The position numbers and the translations under genes were made by a program. The notes below the pieces were generated by a model. It made no database searches. It saw only the letters and a program-made list of their open reading frames with translations, and had not been told where the DNA came from. Of a stretch of DNA of 64,000 nt, positions 49,440 through 60,768 are shown one piece after another. The stretch comes from Aplectana chamaeleonis (Eukaryota > Nematoda > Chromadorea > Rhabditida > Cosmocercidae): assembly GCA_029168955.1 (NCBI GenBank), contig JAPDOI010000444.1:310001-374000 (forward strand), given 5' to 3'. Each line of letters opens with the position of its first letter. Positions within the stretch are counted from its first letter, which is position 1.

Positions 49440-49595
49440 AACATCGTCAATCTCTGAATGGGGAAGCCGCGACGCTGTCTGGCGGGAAAAATTGCGCGAG
49501 GAAACGAAGGGAGGACGGCTATTGATCGAATGAATTTGCGTTCGATCGCTGAGCGCGGCTTCTTACTGGAGAGTTATGTACTGACGATAATCGTT
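49440..49595. repeat. family F-like hairpin, diverged
   Basis: ACATCGTCAATCTCTGAATG, CGCGACGCTGTCTGGCGGGA at the left; CGATCGCTGAGCGCGGCTTC and ACTGACGATAAT at the right. The left half is F; the right half matches the variant at 62.6 kb (GAGCGCGGCT). Confidence 0.55.
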
Positions 49596-49819
49596 CAAAA
49601 GCGTGGTCTAGGCAAATGAACTTGTTGAGTTCACAAATTCTTCAGTCGGACCACTTGAGGCATTTGAGCCGTAAGGGCTGTGTTCACGTCCTAGAGGTTT
49701 CACAGAAAACAAACGCGATTTTCTCAGCGCGCGATCGCAACGGTGCACACCAGGCTCATCCATTTTCGGTTGATATGGATTATAAACACTGCGTCACGTC
49801 GCTCATCCCTGGAAGTAGA

Positions 49820-49985
49820 GTTTGCGCAATCATTCCAGTCTGATGAATGGACGGGGCTGCGACGGTAGATCACCCCGCGTGAATCGAAACCCCATTCTTC
49901 AGTGAGGCCGCCAACCCCACACGGCTAGCCGCCTGGTCCATGCGTCAGACTAAACCGAAAACGGACACCATACGATCTCCGTCCA
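49820..49985 (-). repeat. family N SINE candidate, copy 3
   Basis: Minus strand: GTCTGACGCATGGACCAGGC, GGCCTCACTGAAGAATGGGG, TTTCGATTCACGCGGGGTGA, CAGCCCCGTCCATTCATCAG. The most complete copy. The B-box-like GTTTCGATTC is intact; the A box is weaker than in copy 1. Confidence 0.65.
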
Positions 49986-50154
49986 AGGCAGGGTTTGTGA
50001 TGCCCATGACCTGACTAAAGTTTCATCGAATTATGCTTACAAGGAAAAAGCAACCGCACGAACTGGCTGTTTGCAACAAACTTCATACCCATGCATAAAT
50101 CTAGAATAAGGTTTCAGAATTCAAGTTCGCAGCTGCAAAACAACTTTCTTAACA

Positions 50155-50925
50155 TATTGAAAGATTTATTGCGAGGCGTCGAGCACTCCGTAAAATCTCG
50201 GAAAAGTTTCTTGCGAAAGGTGTTCAAAAAGTGCGCGGATGTTCTTCTACTAAACTTTGCCTCTGGTAAGCTCTTGATGCCTTGCACCTTCCTCAAACCT
50301 GAAATGCATAGTTCAGAGCCGCACAGGAATTTTTTACAAATAAAACTTGACTGATCCACCGTAGGTTGTGGTATGACCCCAACTACGATTAGACGACAAC
50401 ATGCATACCATTTCGACGCCCTTAGCTGTTTCTGATTTATGTATTTCAGGTCTGGAGAAAGAACCAGGCTGCGAAATCTCACAGGAGGCAAAGTTATGGA
50501 GAAGAACTCGACGGAAAATTTTGAACACCGTTCACAGGACGCTTTTCCGAGATATTTACAGAATACTTGGTGCCTCACAATAAGTGTTTCAATCTGCAAT
50601 AAGGCTCTTAGATAGCACAAACACAAGCTATCTAAGAGCCTTATTGCAGATTGAAACACTTATTGTGAGGCACCAAGTATTCTGTAAATATCTCGGAAAA
50701 GCGTCCTGTGATCGGTGTTCAAAAATTTCGGTAAAGTTATTCTCCATAACTTTGCCTCCTGTGAGCTTTCGCAGCCTGGTTCCTTCTCCAGACCTGAAAT
50801 ACATAGTTCAGAAATAGCTAAGGGCGTCGAAATGGTATGCATGTTGTCGTCTAATCGTAGTTGCGGTAATACCACAACCTACGGTGGATCAGTAAAGTTT
50901 TATTTTTAAAAAATTCCTGTGCGGC
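50155..50925. repeat. 608-bp palindrome with a third, older arm
   Basis: Left arm 50318-50616 and right arm 50627-50925 are inverted copies of exactly 299 bases each around a 10-base spacer (ACAAACACAA). The inner 90 bases are almost perfect (GGCTCTTAGATAGC...GCTATCTAAGAGCC); overall identity by eye is above 90 percent with no length change. 50155-50317 is a third, more diverged copy in the orientation of the right arm (TCGGAAAAG, GGTGTTCAAAAA, ACTTTGCCTC, CCTGAAATGCATAGTTCAGA). The 181-codon minus frame at 50114-50659 and similar plus frames arise from these copies. No known protein domain. Confidence 0.85.
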
Positions 50926-51146
50926 TACGAGTCGAAACTATCAAAATTACCCGATTAGAACTTGGAAAACCACCTTTGGCATTTACGAATGTCCAATGCA
51001 TTTGGATAAACATCGCAAATATTTTGGGTGCAATTGTTGCGTTACTTCTCTTGCAAAACTCAAAAATCACCCAATGCCCTCTTCTAGTATTTGGCTAGCC
51101 ATTTCACCCAAAATTACAAGAAAAATGCTATTCAAATTTTCATAAG

Positions 51147-51293
51147 TATGATCGATCACTGGTCGAGAGATCGCCGAATACATGTGGCACGCACGCAAGC
51201 GAGGAGATAATGATACTATCACTCCCTCCTCGCTTGCGTGCGTGCCCTATGTGTTCGACGCGGCGATCTATCGAGCAGTGATCCACGATAAAG
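51147..51293. mobile_element. family G hairpin element, copy 2
   Basis: TCGATCACTGGTCGAGAGAT at the left, GATCTATCGAGCAGTGATCC at the right; GCACGCAAGCGAGGAG pairs with CTCCTCGCTTGCGTGC. The left arm has lost about eight bases (CGTCGAAC) that the right arm keeps, so the hairpin is slightly asymmetric. Confidence 0.85.
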
Positions 51294-51599
51294 AAGTCAC
51301 TGTAACATCACATGTCTTTGGCCCGCCTCTGAGCCAAACAAAGGCAAAACAAACCCACAATAAAACCACAATAAAGTATTGGCATTACTTTCCGGTCCCC
51401 CTAATATTATGGATCAGGCAATTTTTTAAGAATTGCGGAAAAAATTTGGGCTCAACCTCCCGAAATCGGCTCCAAGCTTTTCCCTGGGAGTTATTCAAGG
51501 TTTAGTTTACAAACATGTGGTCTTGTTTTTCGATTAAGGAAAGCTTCGACAGGTTTGGTTTGCACCCTTCCAGCGAGGGAATAAATCGGACCAAAACGC

Positions 51600-51910
51600 G
51601 TTTTTTATGGCTTCAAGAACGCTACGACGGATTTGCATCGAAACTGCTGTAAAGGTCATTTGGGGTGCTCATCACGAATCTGTGGCACGCTTATCGATTT
51701 TCGATAGATTACGGTTGGTTACGGTGTGTGAATACCGTAGTTCGATAAAAGTCTCAGACGATAGACGGAAACTTCTCAATGGGGGTTATTTGGGATGCTG
51801 AGCGCGAATTTGGAGTCAATTCATATTTAACATACTAAGATAGGTTGCGCCAGAAAAATAGCATAATAACTACAGTAACCTACGATGAGCCTCAGAATAT
51901 CGCAAAACGG
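51600..51910. repeat. family U interior array remnant
   Basis: Two or three units with TTTGGGGTGCTCATCACGAA, TTATCGATTTTCGATAGATT, ACGGTTGGTTACGG and GGGATGCTGAGCGCGAATTT. The inverted ends of family U were not found here, so this is a fragment or a free array. Confidence 0.55.
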
Positions 51911-52009
51911 ACCAACGTTGTACTGCAGCTACAGACTGGGATTCAAAGACTTCATTGCTATCAACGATTGAAAGGTGAGAAATATTCCAGCATATCAATT
52001 TAGTGTTAT

Positions 52010-52501
52010 TCAAAGGCAGTGTCTACGATGAAAAAAGCGTTTGAAATTCTTCTAGGAACGGGTAGTGGAGGGACACATTGTAAGGTTAACGTCGAAAGAA
52101 CGCATAAAAATGAGCCAGGAAGAGCCCCGAAAGAGCCCGAAGTTGCCACTTCGAGCGCCAAGCAAACCCCAAAAGCTCTTTGCCCGCCCACCGTCGTGAA
52201 CGAATGAAAGCTTTAAATCGTGAAATGAGCGATGGTTTTCGAGCAATAGCCCCTTCTTCCCTTCAATCTCGACTTCTTTCTTTACTCAGGTTAGCTCGCA
52301 TACATCGGCGGCACATGACGGAAGTTAAAAGCCTTGAAAAACTCGTCCACCATGCTTCTCTAGCTCAACTTTCGAGGGACCATAACTCCGTTCTCAGAAG
52401 GTCTTGAACGATTTCAGAGACATCGTTGGAATCAGCACGAGACCGTTTTAAAGATAGGTTGAAAACAGAAAAACGATTCAATTCGTGGATACTGCCTTTA
52501 A
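52010..52501 (+). mobile_element. family D MITE, copy 2
   Basis: AAAGGCAGTGTCTACGATGA at the left, AATTCGTGGATACTGCCTTT at the right, 492 bp, flanks TCAA and TTAA. The interior aligns with the 21.4-kb copy throughout (GCCCACCGTCGTGAACGAAT, CATACATCGGCGGC, AACTCGTCCACCATGCTTCT). Confidence 0.85.
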
Positions 52502-53837
52502 AAATTATTCTAGCATTTTCCATAAAATTCTCAAGATCGGCTTAGAAGCCTCATCTCAAGAATGTTCCCTTTCCTGTCGTTTCTGTTCACAGATGAACTG
52601 GAGATACGATAAGAACGAGATGGGCTGGCAAAGAGATCAAAGTCGAGCACGATTAGCCATCGGGGAGCCGAGACGGGGCGAAACCGGGAGCTCGCCCGAA
52701 AGGGTATTGCCAACCATAACGCTCTATCGACGCCCCACTTTCGACTGTTGTGATCCACGAATCGCCTTCGTCCATGAAGTACTCACCAGATGGTGTTTTG
52801 TCGTGTAGGAAGCCTTTAGCATGTAGTTGAGTTTTGATTTTTAGAGAGAGACCAATGTGCTTAGAGCCCATAAAAGGAGCTGATGCTCGTCTCAGTCTCT
52901 TACAAGGTTTACCGGTGTAAATGTAAGAAATAGCCATCGTCGTAGGTGAAATAGAGTGGAGCTGCTGAGTCAAATTCCTTCCAGCAAATCGCATATTTCT
53001 TCAAAATAGGTGTAAGCAGAACATGTGCGATTTTCTCACGGTAGATGAGCTGTAAGTTGAAAATCAGGGCACGGGTGCTTGCAGATGTGTTTGACAGACA
53101 TGCTTTCAGGGGGCTACTCAGTTACCATCCGTACGACAGGTTCTACGACAACTCATTTGAGCAAAAAAATTAAATTTAGTGTAGAGTTCACAAGCATGAG
53201 TGATTTCTTTTTACAATTAAAAAAAAACTACTGTGCTCCTACTATTAGAATGAAGCCTCACGAATGTATGTGCAGAGGCATGCTAACTTGTGTGGTCGTT
53301 GATCCGACCACTCTTCCCTCCTCATCACGCGCAGTTCCACTTCAACTGCAGAATTGAATTGGGAAAAAATGTTTTTGCTGTCTCATTCCAGTCGTAACTT
53401 TGATGATGTTTGCTCCAATAGGGCTTAAGTGCTGTATGGATGAAGGATTTCCTGCAGAACAGGAACGTTGTCGACAAGTAGGGTGCAGCTCTTGAAATCC
53501 AAGTTCAGTGATTCCGTCTAAAACCTCACCGCTTCAAAAAACCAACACGCTGCAGGTTTGCCACAAGCGCAGTGTTATTTAGAGCGAGTTGCTTCAAAGA
53601 GGAAAGCCTGCTAACACACCGCTCCGGAAAAAACTCAAAGTGAATGTTGTCTTGCTGTGGAGAAGATATTTCGAATAACCTACTCGACAGCCATTACAGC
53701 CACAAAGTTGGGTTCCTGTACAGCGAGGAGTAGGAGACCGTCATTTCTACGGGAACCCATCGTTTTATTAGTATAGGAGCGTTTTGTTTCACTCTCCCAA
53801 TTTTTTCTTTGAGGCAACTAAATATTTCTTGTGGGCT
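52502..53837. other. stretch without recognised gene
   Basis: Opposed frames of about 110 codons at 52485-52994 and a 92-codon frame at 53079-53357 have no recognised domain. No dispersed repeat seen. Confidence 0.4.
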
Positions 53838-54182
53838 GTATAGGCTTCGGAGGCCAAGAGTGAGAGCTCTGCCACAAAGACCACAACAGTATCTTTTGAA
53901 TATGAATGACGAGTTTGTTAAAATATGTGCTTTGGAGAACTCAAGGAAATCGGAGCCCGCTCACTTCGCAAAGAAGGAGGCAAAGCAAGACCAATCCTAT
54001 CGCCAAACATTCTATAGATCATGATAAGATCGTGGCCCGTTGTAAAGCAAGCGAGAAATTGAGTTTAGCCTAACTGAATTCATGTTCTGAAAAGAATTTA
54101 GACGAGCCCCACATATGTCAGACGTGCGTGTTATAGGATAGCGACCTAGGCTAAGTAAAGAAAGTCAGCAACAAACATAATA
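53838..54182. repeat. dispersed repeat V, copy 1
   Basis: GCCAAGAGTGAGAGC, TATCGCCAAACATTCTATAG, ATCATGATAAGATCGTGGC, AGCAAGCGAGAAATT and GTCAGCAACAAAC recur in the same order at 62372-62590. Copy 2 lacks about 120 bases near the left. No inverted ends, poly(A) or coding frame identified. Confidence 0.65.
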
Positions 54183-55449
54183 GGCCGAATCCAGTCAGTC
54201 AGATCTGACCGAGTAGACTCAGTTAGCTCTGATTGACTTGTTGGCTAAAGAGGAGCGAAACAGCGCACCAGTCCAGTAGTGCGCTCGTGACTTTTTCAAG
54301 GAACAAAGGAGTAAATTAAATAATTCAGCAGAGATATCGGCACATGATTGTATCAATTCCTATAAATATCTAATTCAGCTCCCCACGAAGAAACAGCATT
54401 TCATTCATTAGAAAACGAAGCACGGAGTTGGTCGATTAGTGAATGAGCACGTACAGAATAAGGCGGGTTGCTATTATCATGACTGGCATCATCACATATT
54501 TATCAAATCATGAATGTGCTGGGCCGACCGTTTGAATGAAATCCGCCGCTCGATACGGTTCCAGACTCGCCTGAGTGCAGTCTCAATCATTTCGCGCTCG
54601 AATTGACACCCACTCAGATGATCCTGACTGAGTGGTGGCTTTACTACGGGCCTGTATTTTCTATACACTCGGGCGACAAATCCTAAAAAAGTTCACATTG
54701 AAATTTAAAGGCGATCAAAATACACTAATAGCCAAAATTAAACAATGACACAAGCAAACCCAGCGCAAAAGATGGCTGCTTTGAAATTTCGAATATTCTT
54801 GAAACGACCGTCGAGCGAGCATTCCTGTTCTTACACCCCAATATATATTTGCAATGATTCAGAGGGTTTATCCAATACCGGGTGAACTTGGCGTATTTTC
54901 GGCGAACTTTTTTTGTATAACTCCGCACTACGGAGTCTCAATTTAAAGGTCTCTCAAATATGCTAAGAAATAGTATTCGTATTAGTTTATTAGCAGATCA
55001 TAACTTTTTGTTTGGGAAAATCCTCCAATTTCAAGCTTGGTTTCACGAAATACGCCCAACTTTGAAACCTTGGTGACCATCGCGCCTCTGACTAGCCTAC
55101 GTGAATGAAAATCTCGACGACCGGGGACGGCATGCAGGAACGCGAGTGTTAGGCCAGTGGTATAGATTTGCGACACTCCGTCGCGTCGCTCTGCACACCG
55201 ACAGCGACCGCCCCTCCCCCTTTAAATCTGTCGCTGCCGCTAGTGTGCTGCACAGCGACAGCAACATTGGTAACGACAGGCATCGGCACATTTGCAGTAT
55301 ATCAGCCCTCCGCAACACTTGGCTGCGGCGAACATGCGACAACTGTTTCCACGACGGCCAGCGCCGTTGCTCCGATGCTGGTCCCACCCCGATTTGTTCT
55401 AAATGTCATGACTGTCGTTCATGACAGAGACAATGTATACCATTGACCT
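54183..55449. other. stretch without recognised gene
   Basis: Small hairpins only: CCACTCAG/CTGAGTGG (54609-54635) and GACAGCGA/TCGCTGTC-type repeats around 55200-55265. Opposed short frames near 55100-55450 have no known domain. Confidence 0.4.
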
Positions 55450-55950
55450 TACGAAGGGGTTGGATCAGGGTTCTGGGGCGTCGGCGCGGAGCAGTGCGAG
55501 GGCCGAAAAGGGGTTGGGGTAGCACTGAAAAAATCGCTCCCTCGCCAACCCTACCTAGGAGGGTAGGGCAGCCGAGACCCCGCTGAGACACCATTGATTG
55601 ATGATCTCCGGCCCTCGCGCTGCTATCATCAAATGCGCCAACGCCCCAAACCCTGCCCCAAGTGTTTCGTAACACTCGCCTACGTGTATGCCGCCCCGGG
55701 TGCATCAGTGCGCTGGGCTGAAACAAGGGCAGGGCAGTCGGCGCCTTTGGAGATCTCCGTAGATCACAAAATCAATCATGCCGCTGCAGTGTCCTTCGCT
55801 TACACGAGCCGCCCCGTCTAATATGTTGAGACGGCTGAGGGAGCGAAAGACACCGCAGAGGCACGATTGATTCTGTGATCCACGGAGATCTTCAAAGGCG
55901 CCGATTACCCTGCCCCTGCCCCAACCCAGCGCGTTGATGCGTCCGGCCAG
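55450..55950. mobile_element. family O palindromic elements, copies 3 and 4 side by side
   Basis: 55450-55690 has the arms GGCGTCGGCGC, GGTTGGGGTAGCACTGA / GGTAGGGCAGCCGA, ATGCGCCAACGCCCC joined by CTACCTAGGAGGGTAG, which is the uninterrupted version of the 17.2-kb copy. 55700-55950 is a second unit closer to copy 1 (GGGCAGGGCAGTCGGCGCCT and AGGCGCCGATTACCCTGCCC), with an inner hairpin GCCGTCTC-type centre near 55815. Neither codes. Confidence 0.7.
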
Positions 55951-56098
55951 AGGTCTAAGTAGCTTTGGCGCGGAATGTTGTGCACCAAATCGTTTTTTAT
56001 TGGCAATTTCAAAGTTTCAGGTGCAATTTTCTAACTCTACTTTGACACAGACTGGCTGTTACCTTCAGCAATCGATTATTATTATCGATGAGAAGCAT

Positions 56099-56462
56099 AC
56101 CGTCGACATGAATCCTAATGGAGCTTTGCGCACACTGCTGAAGGTTGACGCAAACTCGGTGCGATATGCTATAACATACATAAGTGCACCGTGTTCACGC
56201 CGACCAGGGACGAGCGAAATTCCAGTTTCCGCACTCTCGCAGGTGATGAAACAAGAACAGATTGAATACGGAAACCGCAAAATGTGCACAAAACGCCATT
56301 CGACATCGGATGTCTTATTTCCGCATTAGGTTACTGTTGCAAAAATGATTTTGTTCTTGTCTCCGCAACCGCGGAAGTGAGGAAAACGAATTTCTGCTCA
56401 TCACTGGCGCCAACCTCCAATGGAAAACGCAAAAACTCATTAGGGTTCATGCCTATGTTAGG
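56099..56462. mobile_element. family I hairpin element, copy 2, interrupted
   Basis: Left arm 56099-56208 (CATGAATCCTAATGGAGCTT, TTGACGCAAACTCGGTGC, GCTATAACAT centre), right arm from about 56405 (CCAACCTCCAATGGAAAACG, GGTTCATGCCTATGTTAG). About 195 bases between them are foreign to the family and themselves show GAAATTCCAGTTTCCGC near the left and GGAAAACGAATTTCTGC near the right, so a smaller hairpin-like insert is likely. Confidence 0.6.
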
Positions 56463-56699
56463 TTATGAGTTTCACACTGTCGCTCGGCGACCAAACTGCG
56501 TTACCGGCACAGCTCTGAACAGTTTCGTGCATGAAGAAGCATATTCATTTACAGGGCTTAAATAAAAAATTAACATAGGCTTTGTTTAGGGGGATTGTTT
56601 GGGATCAGCTTAGACTTTGTCAAGGGGTGCTATTTGGTGCGCTGAATCCAAAAGTAAAATCCAATCTCATTTTCTTAAATGGTCGCAGTGAGTTATTGT

Positions 56700-56846
56700 A
56701 CCGTTCATCACTGGATGAGGGATCGCCGCGACGCTGCTTGGCGGGAAAAATTGCGCGCAGGAAAACGAAGGGAGAGTGGCTATTGATCGCGCAATTTTCC
56801 CGCCAAGCAGCGTTGCGGCGATCCCTCATCCAGTGGCTAACGATAT
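56700..56846. mobile_element. family F hairpin element, copy 2
   Basis: Almost perfect palindrome: TCACTGGATGAGGGATCGCC, GCTGCTTGGCGGGAAAAATT at the left; AATTTTCCCGCCAAGCAGC, GGCGATCCCTCATCCAGTG at the right; loop around GAAGGGAGAGTGGCTATTGA. Total 147 bp. Confidence 0.9.
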
Positions 56847-56949
56847 TGTCGTAAGAGTGTGATTTTCTACAAATCGCATTTGTTCAAAGGAGAAGTCCTC
56901 GAGCATTTCCTCGTGTCCATTCCCCACAAACAAGTTTTCGCATCTTTTT

Positions 56950-57515
56950 AAAGGCAGTGGTCACGATGAACAACGTTATCAAAAAAACTACACAAATCAG
57001 CTCAGATCAAAAACAGCTGAAAACTATGGAGGTAGCGCGGTGAAAACGGGCTCAAATTAAAGTTTCTAGGGCCCAAAGAATCCAGTTCGTACACATGTTC
57101 ACAGCGACGATGAAAAAGATCGCAGTCTCATGCTGAGCAGTCAAAAATCATCGACATGAAATAAATGCAAATTTACCTAATAAAAACAGTTGAGCAATGA
57201 AAGAAAGCACTCCAGTCAATGTTTTTGACTAGATTTGTACATAAATGTGAAGGATTATTGATTGAAATTCAATTTCAAGCCAGCGGATGTTCTTGATATA
57301 AGAGGTCATCGATGCCGATGATGTGGAGTGGGCTCGTCCAAAATCAAAAGACCACAAAGTTCAGTCTTCTAAATAGTTTTTTTGTTTTTTTGTAATTTGG
57401 CCCAAAACAGTGTTTTTTTTCGCGATTTTTTCTAATAGGTCCTACTACTCGAGACCCAGAGAAGGGTTTAGAGAGAAAAAGACGATAAGCATATTTGATG
57501 GCGAGCACTGCCTTT
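56950..57515 (+). mobile_element. family B MITE, copy 6
   Basis: AAAGGCAGTGGTCACGATGA at the left, GATGGCGAGCACTGCCTTTA at the right, TTTAAA flanks on both sides, 566 bp. Compared with copy 3 it lacks a few bases near 57155 and has an extra T-rich stretch near 57375. Non-autonomous. Confidence 0.9.
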
Positions 57516-58230
57516 AAACGAAGTTGCAAGATAGGATATTTCATCTCGGATAAAAACTGCTTGAAAGTCTTCACTGAACGTGCGTACTTGCTGTAAAAGA
57601 AATGTTTACCGGTTTGAAAGAAGCCTAGAACATAGATAAGCTTATGATAAAAACTATTGAATTCCGTAAAACGTTGTAGTTCTCCCAGCGACTTAATAGG
57701 GTATCATTCGCGCTTTTGCTAAAGCTATACGTAACGATGCAACGCTCAATCGCGGCCGCTTTACACATGACACGCTCAATTGCTTGCTATGAGCCTTTGA
57801 AGATGATTTGCATGTCGTCCTCTGTATAACTCGGAAATTTCCATAGGCACGCGTCATCAGTCAGCTCTGTGCAGCTAATTAGATCTATAATTAGACATCG
57901 AGAGGAAGAATCATTCTACATTAAAAAAGATGCCTTTTTGCACCGGGAGTTGATGCTGACAAAGACAGCAGCCTAAATTTAGAAATGCGGTTAATAGCGG
58001 AACACAACACAAGCTTCAGACAGCTACAGGAATGGAAACTAACGAGGAAGTACATTTAGTCAGCCTGACTATTCCGGGTGAAATGTACTTTTCTGGAAAC
58101 GTTTTTGACGTAGAGTCCGAGAATGCTCTTCCACAAAGAAATAATTTGAGTGACAACAATTGTACAAATTCGGAAATCTTGAAAGTCGCGTTTTGCCCTC
58201 AAAATTTCACCCGCTGCGGAGCTTTGAACT
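57516..58230. other. stretch without recognised gene
   Basis: A 66-codon acidic frame (58032-58232) has no recognisable domain. No repeat family identified. Confidence 0.4.
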
Positions 58231-58234
58231 AATC

Positions 58235-58505
58235 AGTTCGAAAACTTCGAATATTGAGAGAGGAACCCTGGATTCGTGATCAGCACCTCAAATAGCACAC
58301 TCGGAAAGATTTGAAGTCAAATCTGGAAATTTTTTTTGAACGCTCCCAGAGCCTTCTTATTAAGTGTCTAACTAGTAGGATGCCGCGCTCAGCAATCGGG
58401 CGCGAGATAATTCGATTAATAGCCATTCTCTCTTGGTTTTCCTGCGAGCAATCTTTCTCGCCAAGAAGCGTCGTGGCTTTACCCATCCAGTGATTGACGA
58501 TAAAT
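58235..58505. repeat. family U interior remnant followed by an F-like hairpin
   Basis: 58260-58345 (CTGGATTCGTGATCAGCACC, GGAAAGATTTGAAGTCAAAT) resembles a U array unit. 58378-58505 is an F variant: GCGCTCAGCAATCGGGCGCG and TCGATTAATAGCCATTCTCT at the left, CGCCAAGAAGCGTCG, CCATCCAGTGATTGACGATA at the right. Confidence 0.55.
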
Positions 58506-58509
58506 AAAG

Positions 58510-58656
58510 GCTATGAAACCGGTGAATTCTCATGGTTTCTGCGCGTGCTAGTGCGGAGCGGCGGTTAGAGGCAGTGAGAGAGCGCATGACAAACGGAGGG
58601 AGCAGAATCGCTTGCGCCTTTAGTCGTGAGAATTACGACGTTTTACAGAGGATAAA
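58510..58656. mobile_element. family H MITE, copy 2
   Basis: GAAACCGGTGAATTCTCATG at the left, GTGAGAATTACGACGTTTTA at the right; interior GTGCGGAGCGGCGGTTAGAG and CAGTGAGAGAGCGC as in copy 1. The ends are more diverged than in copies 1 and 3. Confidence 0.7.
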
Positions 58657-58659
58657 CGC

Positions 58660-59820
58660 TCAACCGAAAATCTGAACAAGTCCGAAATGCCAACACAATA
58701 TGCAAAGTAGGGAAAACGTGTTCCCACCCGATCTTTGCTCAGGGAGGTTGTTTTGGGCGCTGAACACAATGAAGGGGCCGTTTCAGATTTTCTAGAACAT
58801 AATAAGCGTTTTTAAAGGTACATAAGGTACGGAAATCTGGCAAAAAATGCCTATACCTTTTTTTCAAAATGGCTGTAGGCAGCTGCGAAGAACATACTCG
58901 GATTATGAGTCAAAAAGGTTCTAGAAAAGTACATTTCATCCGGAATGTCCAGGTTGATTATGTGCGATTCAGTCATTCATGGTGGGATTTCTCTTTTTAC
59001 AGCATATGAACGCCTGCAGACAAGGGAGGCTTGTGGTACCGCTTGGAATGTGCTAGAAATAATTGACTAATTCGAAGGAGACGAAATGTCAAGGAAGTAC
59101 CGGGTTGTCAGCTTCAGCAAAAGTAGGACTCGGAGAGCAAAAGTAAAATGTTGCGTCATAGATGTAAAATTATTTTATATGACAGAGGGCTTCAACAATG
59201 TGCAAGGTCTAGCTTGTTGTCCAGATCATCTGATCGCAGAAAAAGAGAGCAATCCCCCCCTTTCTGATGCTTCCAGAATCCCGCTTTCATATGGCACGCT
59301 GTAGTTTGGTGCTGTGACGGATTTCGTGACATTCGAGGACTTTCGTACCGTTCGCGCCTCTCTCAGAAAGACCAAGGCGAAATCAGCGCCCTCATTAAGG
59401 TTTAACGTTTTAGCAGAGGTACCAATTATACCTATGGTATCAACTCCCGCAGAAGCCCTCCCCCCTAGGGCAGAACACTACAGATAGTCCGATCCCGTAG
59501 AGTTTGAATATGGCGAAAATATGGTGCTGCACCTAAAGGCAAACGTGAAAGTGCAACCTCTGGGGAAGATTAAAGACACAAATTCTTCAAGCCGTGACCA
59601 CGAATAGGAAAAGTTATCGCACTAATTTTTTGGAGGAAGACACTTGAAATGATACTTACAAATGCAATGCGTTTGATGAGCGAACCGGGAGGAAGACGCG
59701 TGCCAAGTGACGTTCTTCACGGAACAGGGGCAAAAGGTGGATTGTGCAAGCAGCGAAACAGGGAAATCGGTTGTTCCATATCCACATCATGCCCAGAAGT
59801 TGTGCATAGAGTTCGCCTAA
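58660..59820. other. stretch without recognised gene
   Basis: 58730-58800 (GGTTGTTTTGGGCGCTGAAC) resembles one U array unit. Otherwise nothing recognised. Confidence 0.4.
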
Positions 59821-59821
59821 T

Positions 59822-59965
59822 AATTTTTGTATTATGAATGGACGGGGTTGTGACGGTAAATCACCCTACACGAATCGAAACCCCATTTTCCAGAGAGGCA
59901 ACAAGCCCCGCACGGCCAGCCGCCTGCGTCAGACTAAACCAAAAACGGAAAGCATACATACTTTC
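59822..59965 (-). repeat. family N SINE candidate, copy 4
   Basis: Minus strand: GTCTGACGCAGGCGGCTGGC, GGGGTTTCGATTCGTGTAGG, CCCCGTCCATTCATAATAC, ending GCGAACTCTATG. It lacks about nine bases (TGGACCA) after GACGCA. Confidence 0.6.
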
Positions 59966-60305
59966 TGTACGACACTTCACGCAACACTTGCCATACAATG
60001 CACAAGCGGGTTTGCTAGTAATGAAAAAAGTTTTCTTTTGAAACATAATTTCGTGGCTTTCGTTTTGCATTACAAGGAAGCTGGCTTTGATTTTCAATGC
60101 GAGCGATGTCTTCTTATTCTGCTTGACGTGTCCGACTCCAGTGATTTACCTATCTTTACTCTCTTACAGGTCCTTCAATAGTGTGAAAATTTGATAAGTG
60201 AATTCGTTTGAACCCTAGAAGCGAGTAATTTCTTGGTGTTCCCCATCTCACCACTAGCAAATAATTTGCTCCTTCGAAACCATGTGTGTTACGTCTGTCT
60301 AGGAC

Positions 60306-60398
60306 ATAGAGTTCGCTCAATAATTTTAGTCTGATGAATGGACGGTTGTGCGACGGTAGATCACCCCGCGCGAATCGAAAACCCATTCTTCATTTTTT
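60306..60398 (-). repeat. family N SINE candidate, copy 5, truncated
   Basis: Minus strand: GAAGAATGGGTTTTCGATTC, GCGCGGGGTGATCTACCGTC, CGTCCATTCATCAGACTAAA, ending GAGCGAACTCTATG. The A-box half is missing. Confidence 0.6.
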
Positions 60399-60431
60399 CG
60401 TCTTTACATGTTCGTCTCTGCTTTATGTCTG

Positions 60432-60575
60432 GACATTACTGGATGAGGGATCGCCGCGACGCTGCTTGGCGGGAAAAATTGCGCGCGGGAAAACGAAAGG
60501 AGAGTGGCTATTGATCGCGCAATTTTTCCTGCCAAGCAGCGTTGCGGCGATCCCTCATTCAGTGATGGACGATAA
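60432..60575. mobile_element. family F hairpin element, copy 4
   Basis: TTACTGGATGAGGGATCGCC at the left, GGCGATCCCTCATTCAGTGA at the right, followed by TGGACGATAA. Arms of about 60 bases with few mismatches. It stands immediately before the retrotransposon fragment that begins at about 60576. Confidence 0.9.
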
Positions 60576-60768
60576 TTACAAACTTGATTTCTCTGAGCAT
60601 ATCAAAGTTCGGTGTGCACAGGCGAAATTACGAACTTTTCACATTTTCAGAGGGATTTGCAGACGAAATAGATCTGTTCTCCTTTGCGCATACAAAACCT
60701 ACATCCGTCCGCTGGTAGAAGCCAGTGTGACCGTATTCAATCCTTCGTTGAAGAGCTCAGATATTCGC

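Noticed and set aside
50114..50659. 181-codon minus-strand frame
   Set aside because: It lies across the palindrome arms; the mirrored frames repeat the same peptide pieces and no domain is recognisable.
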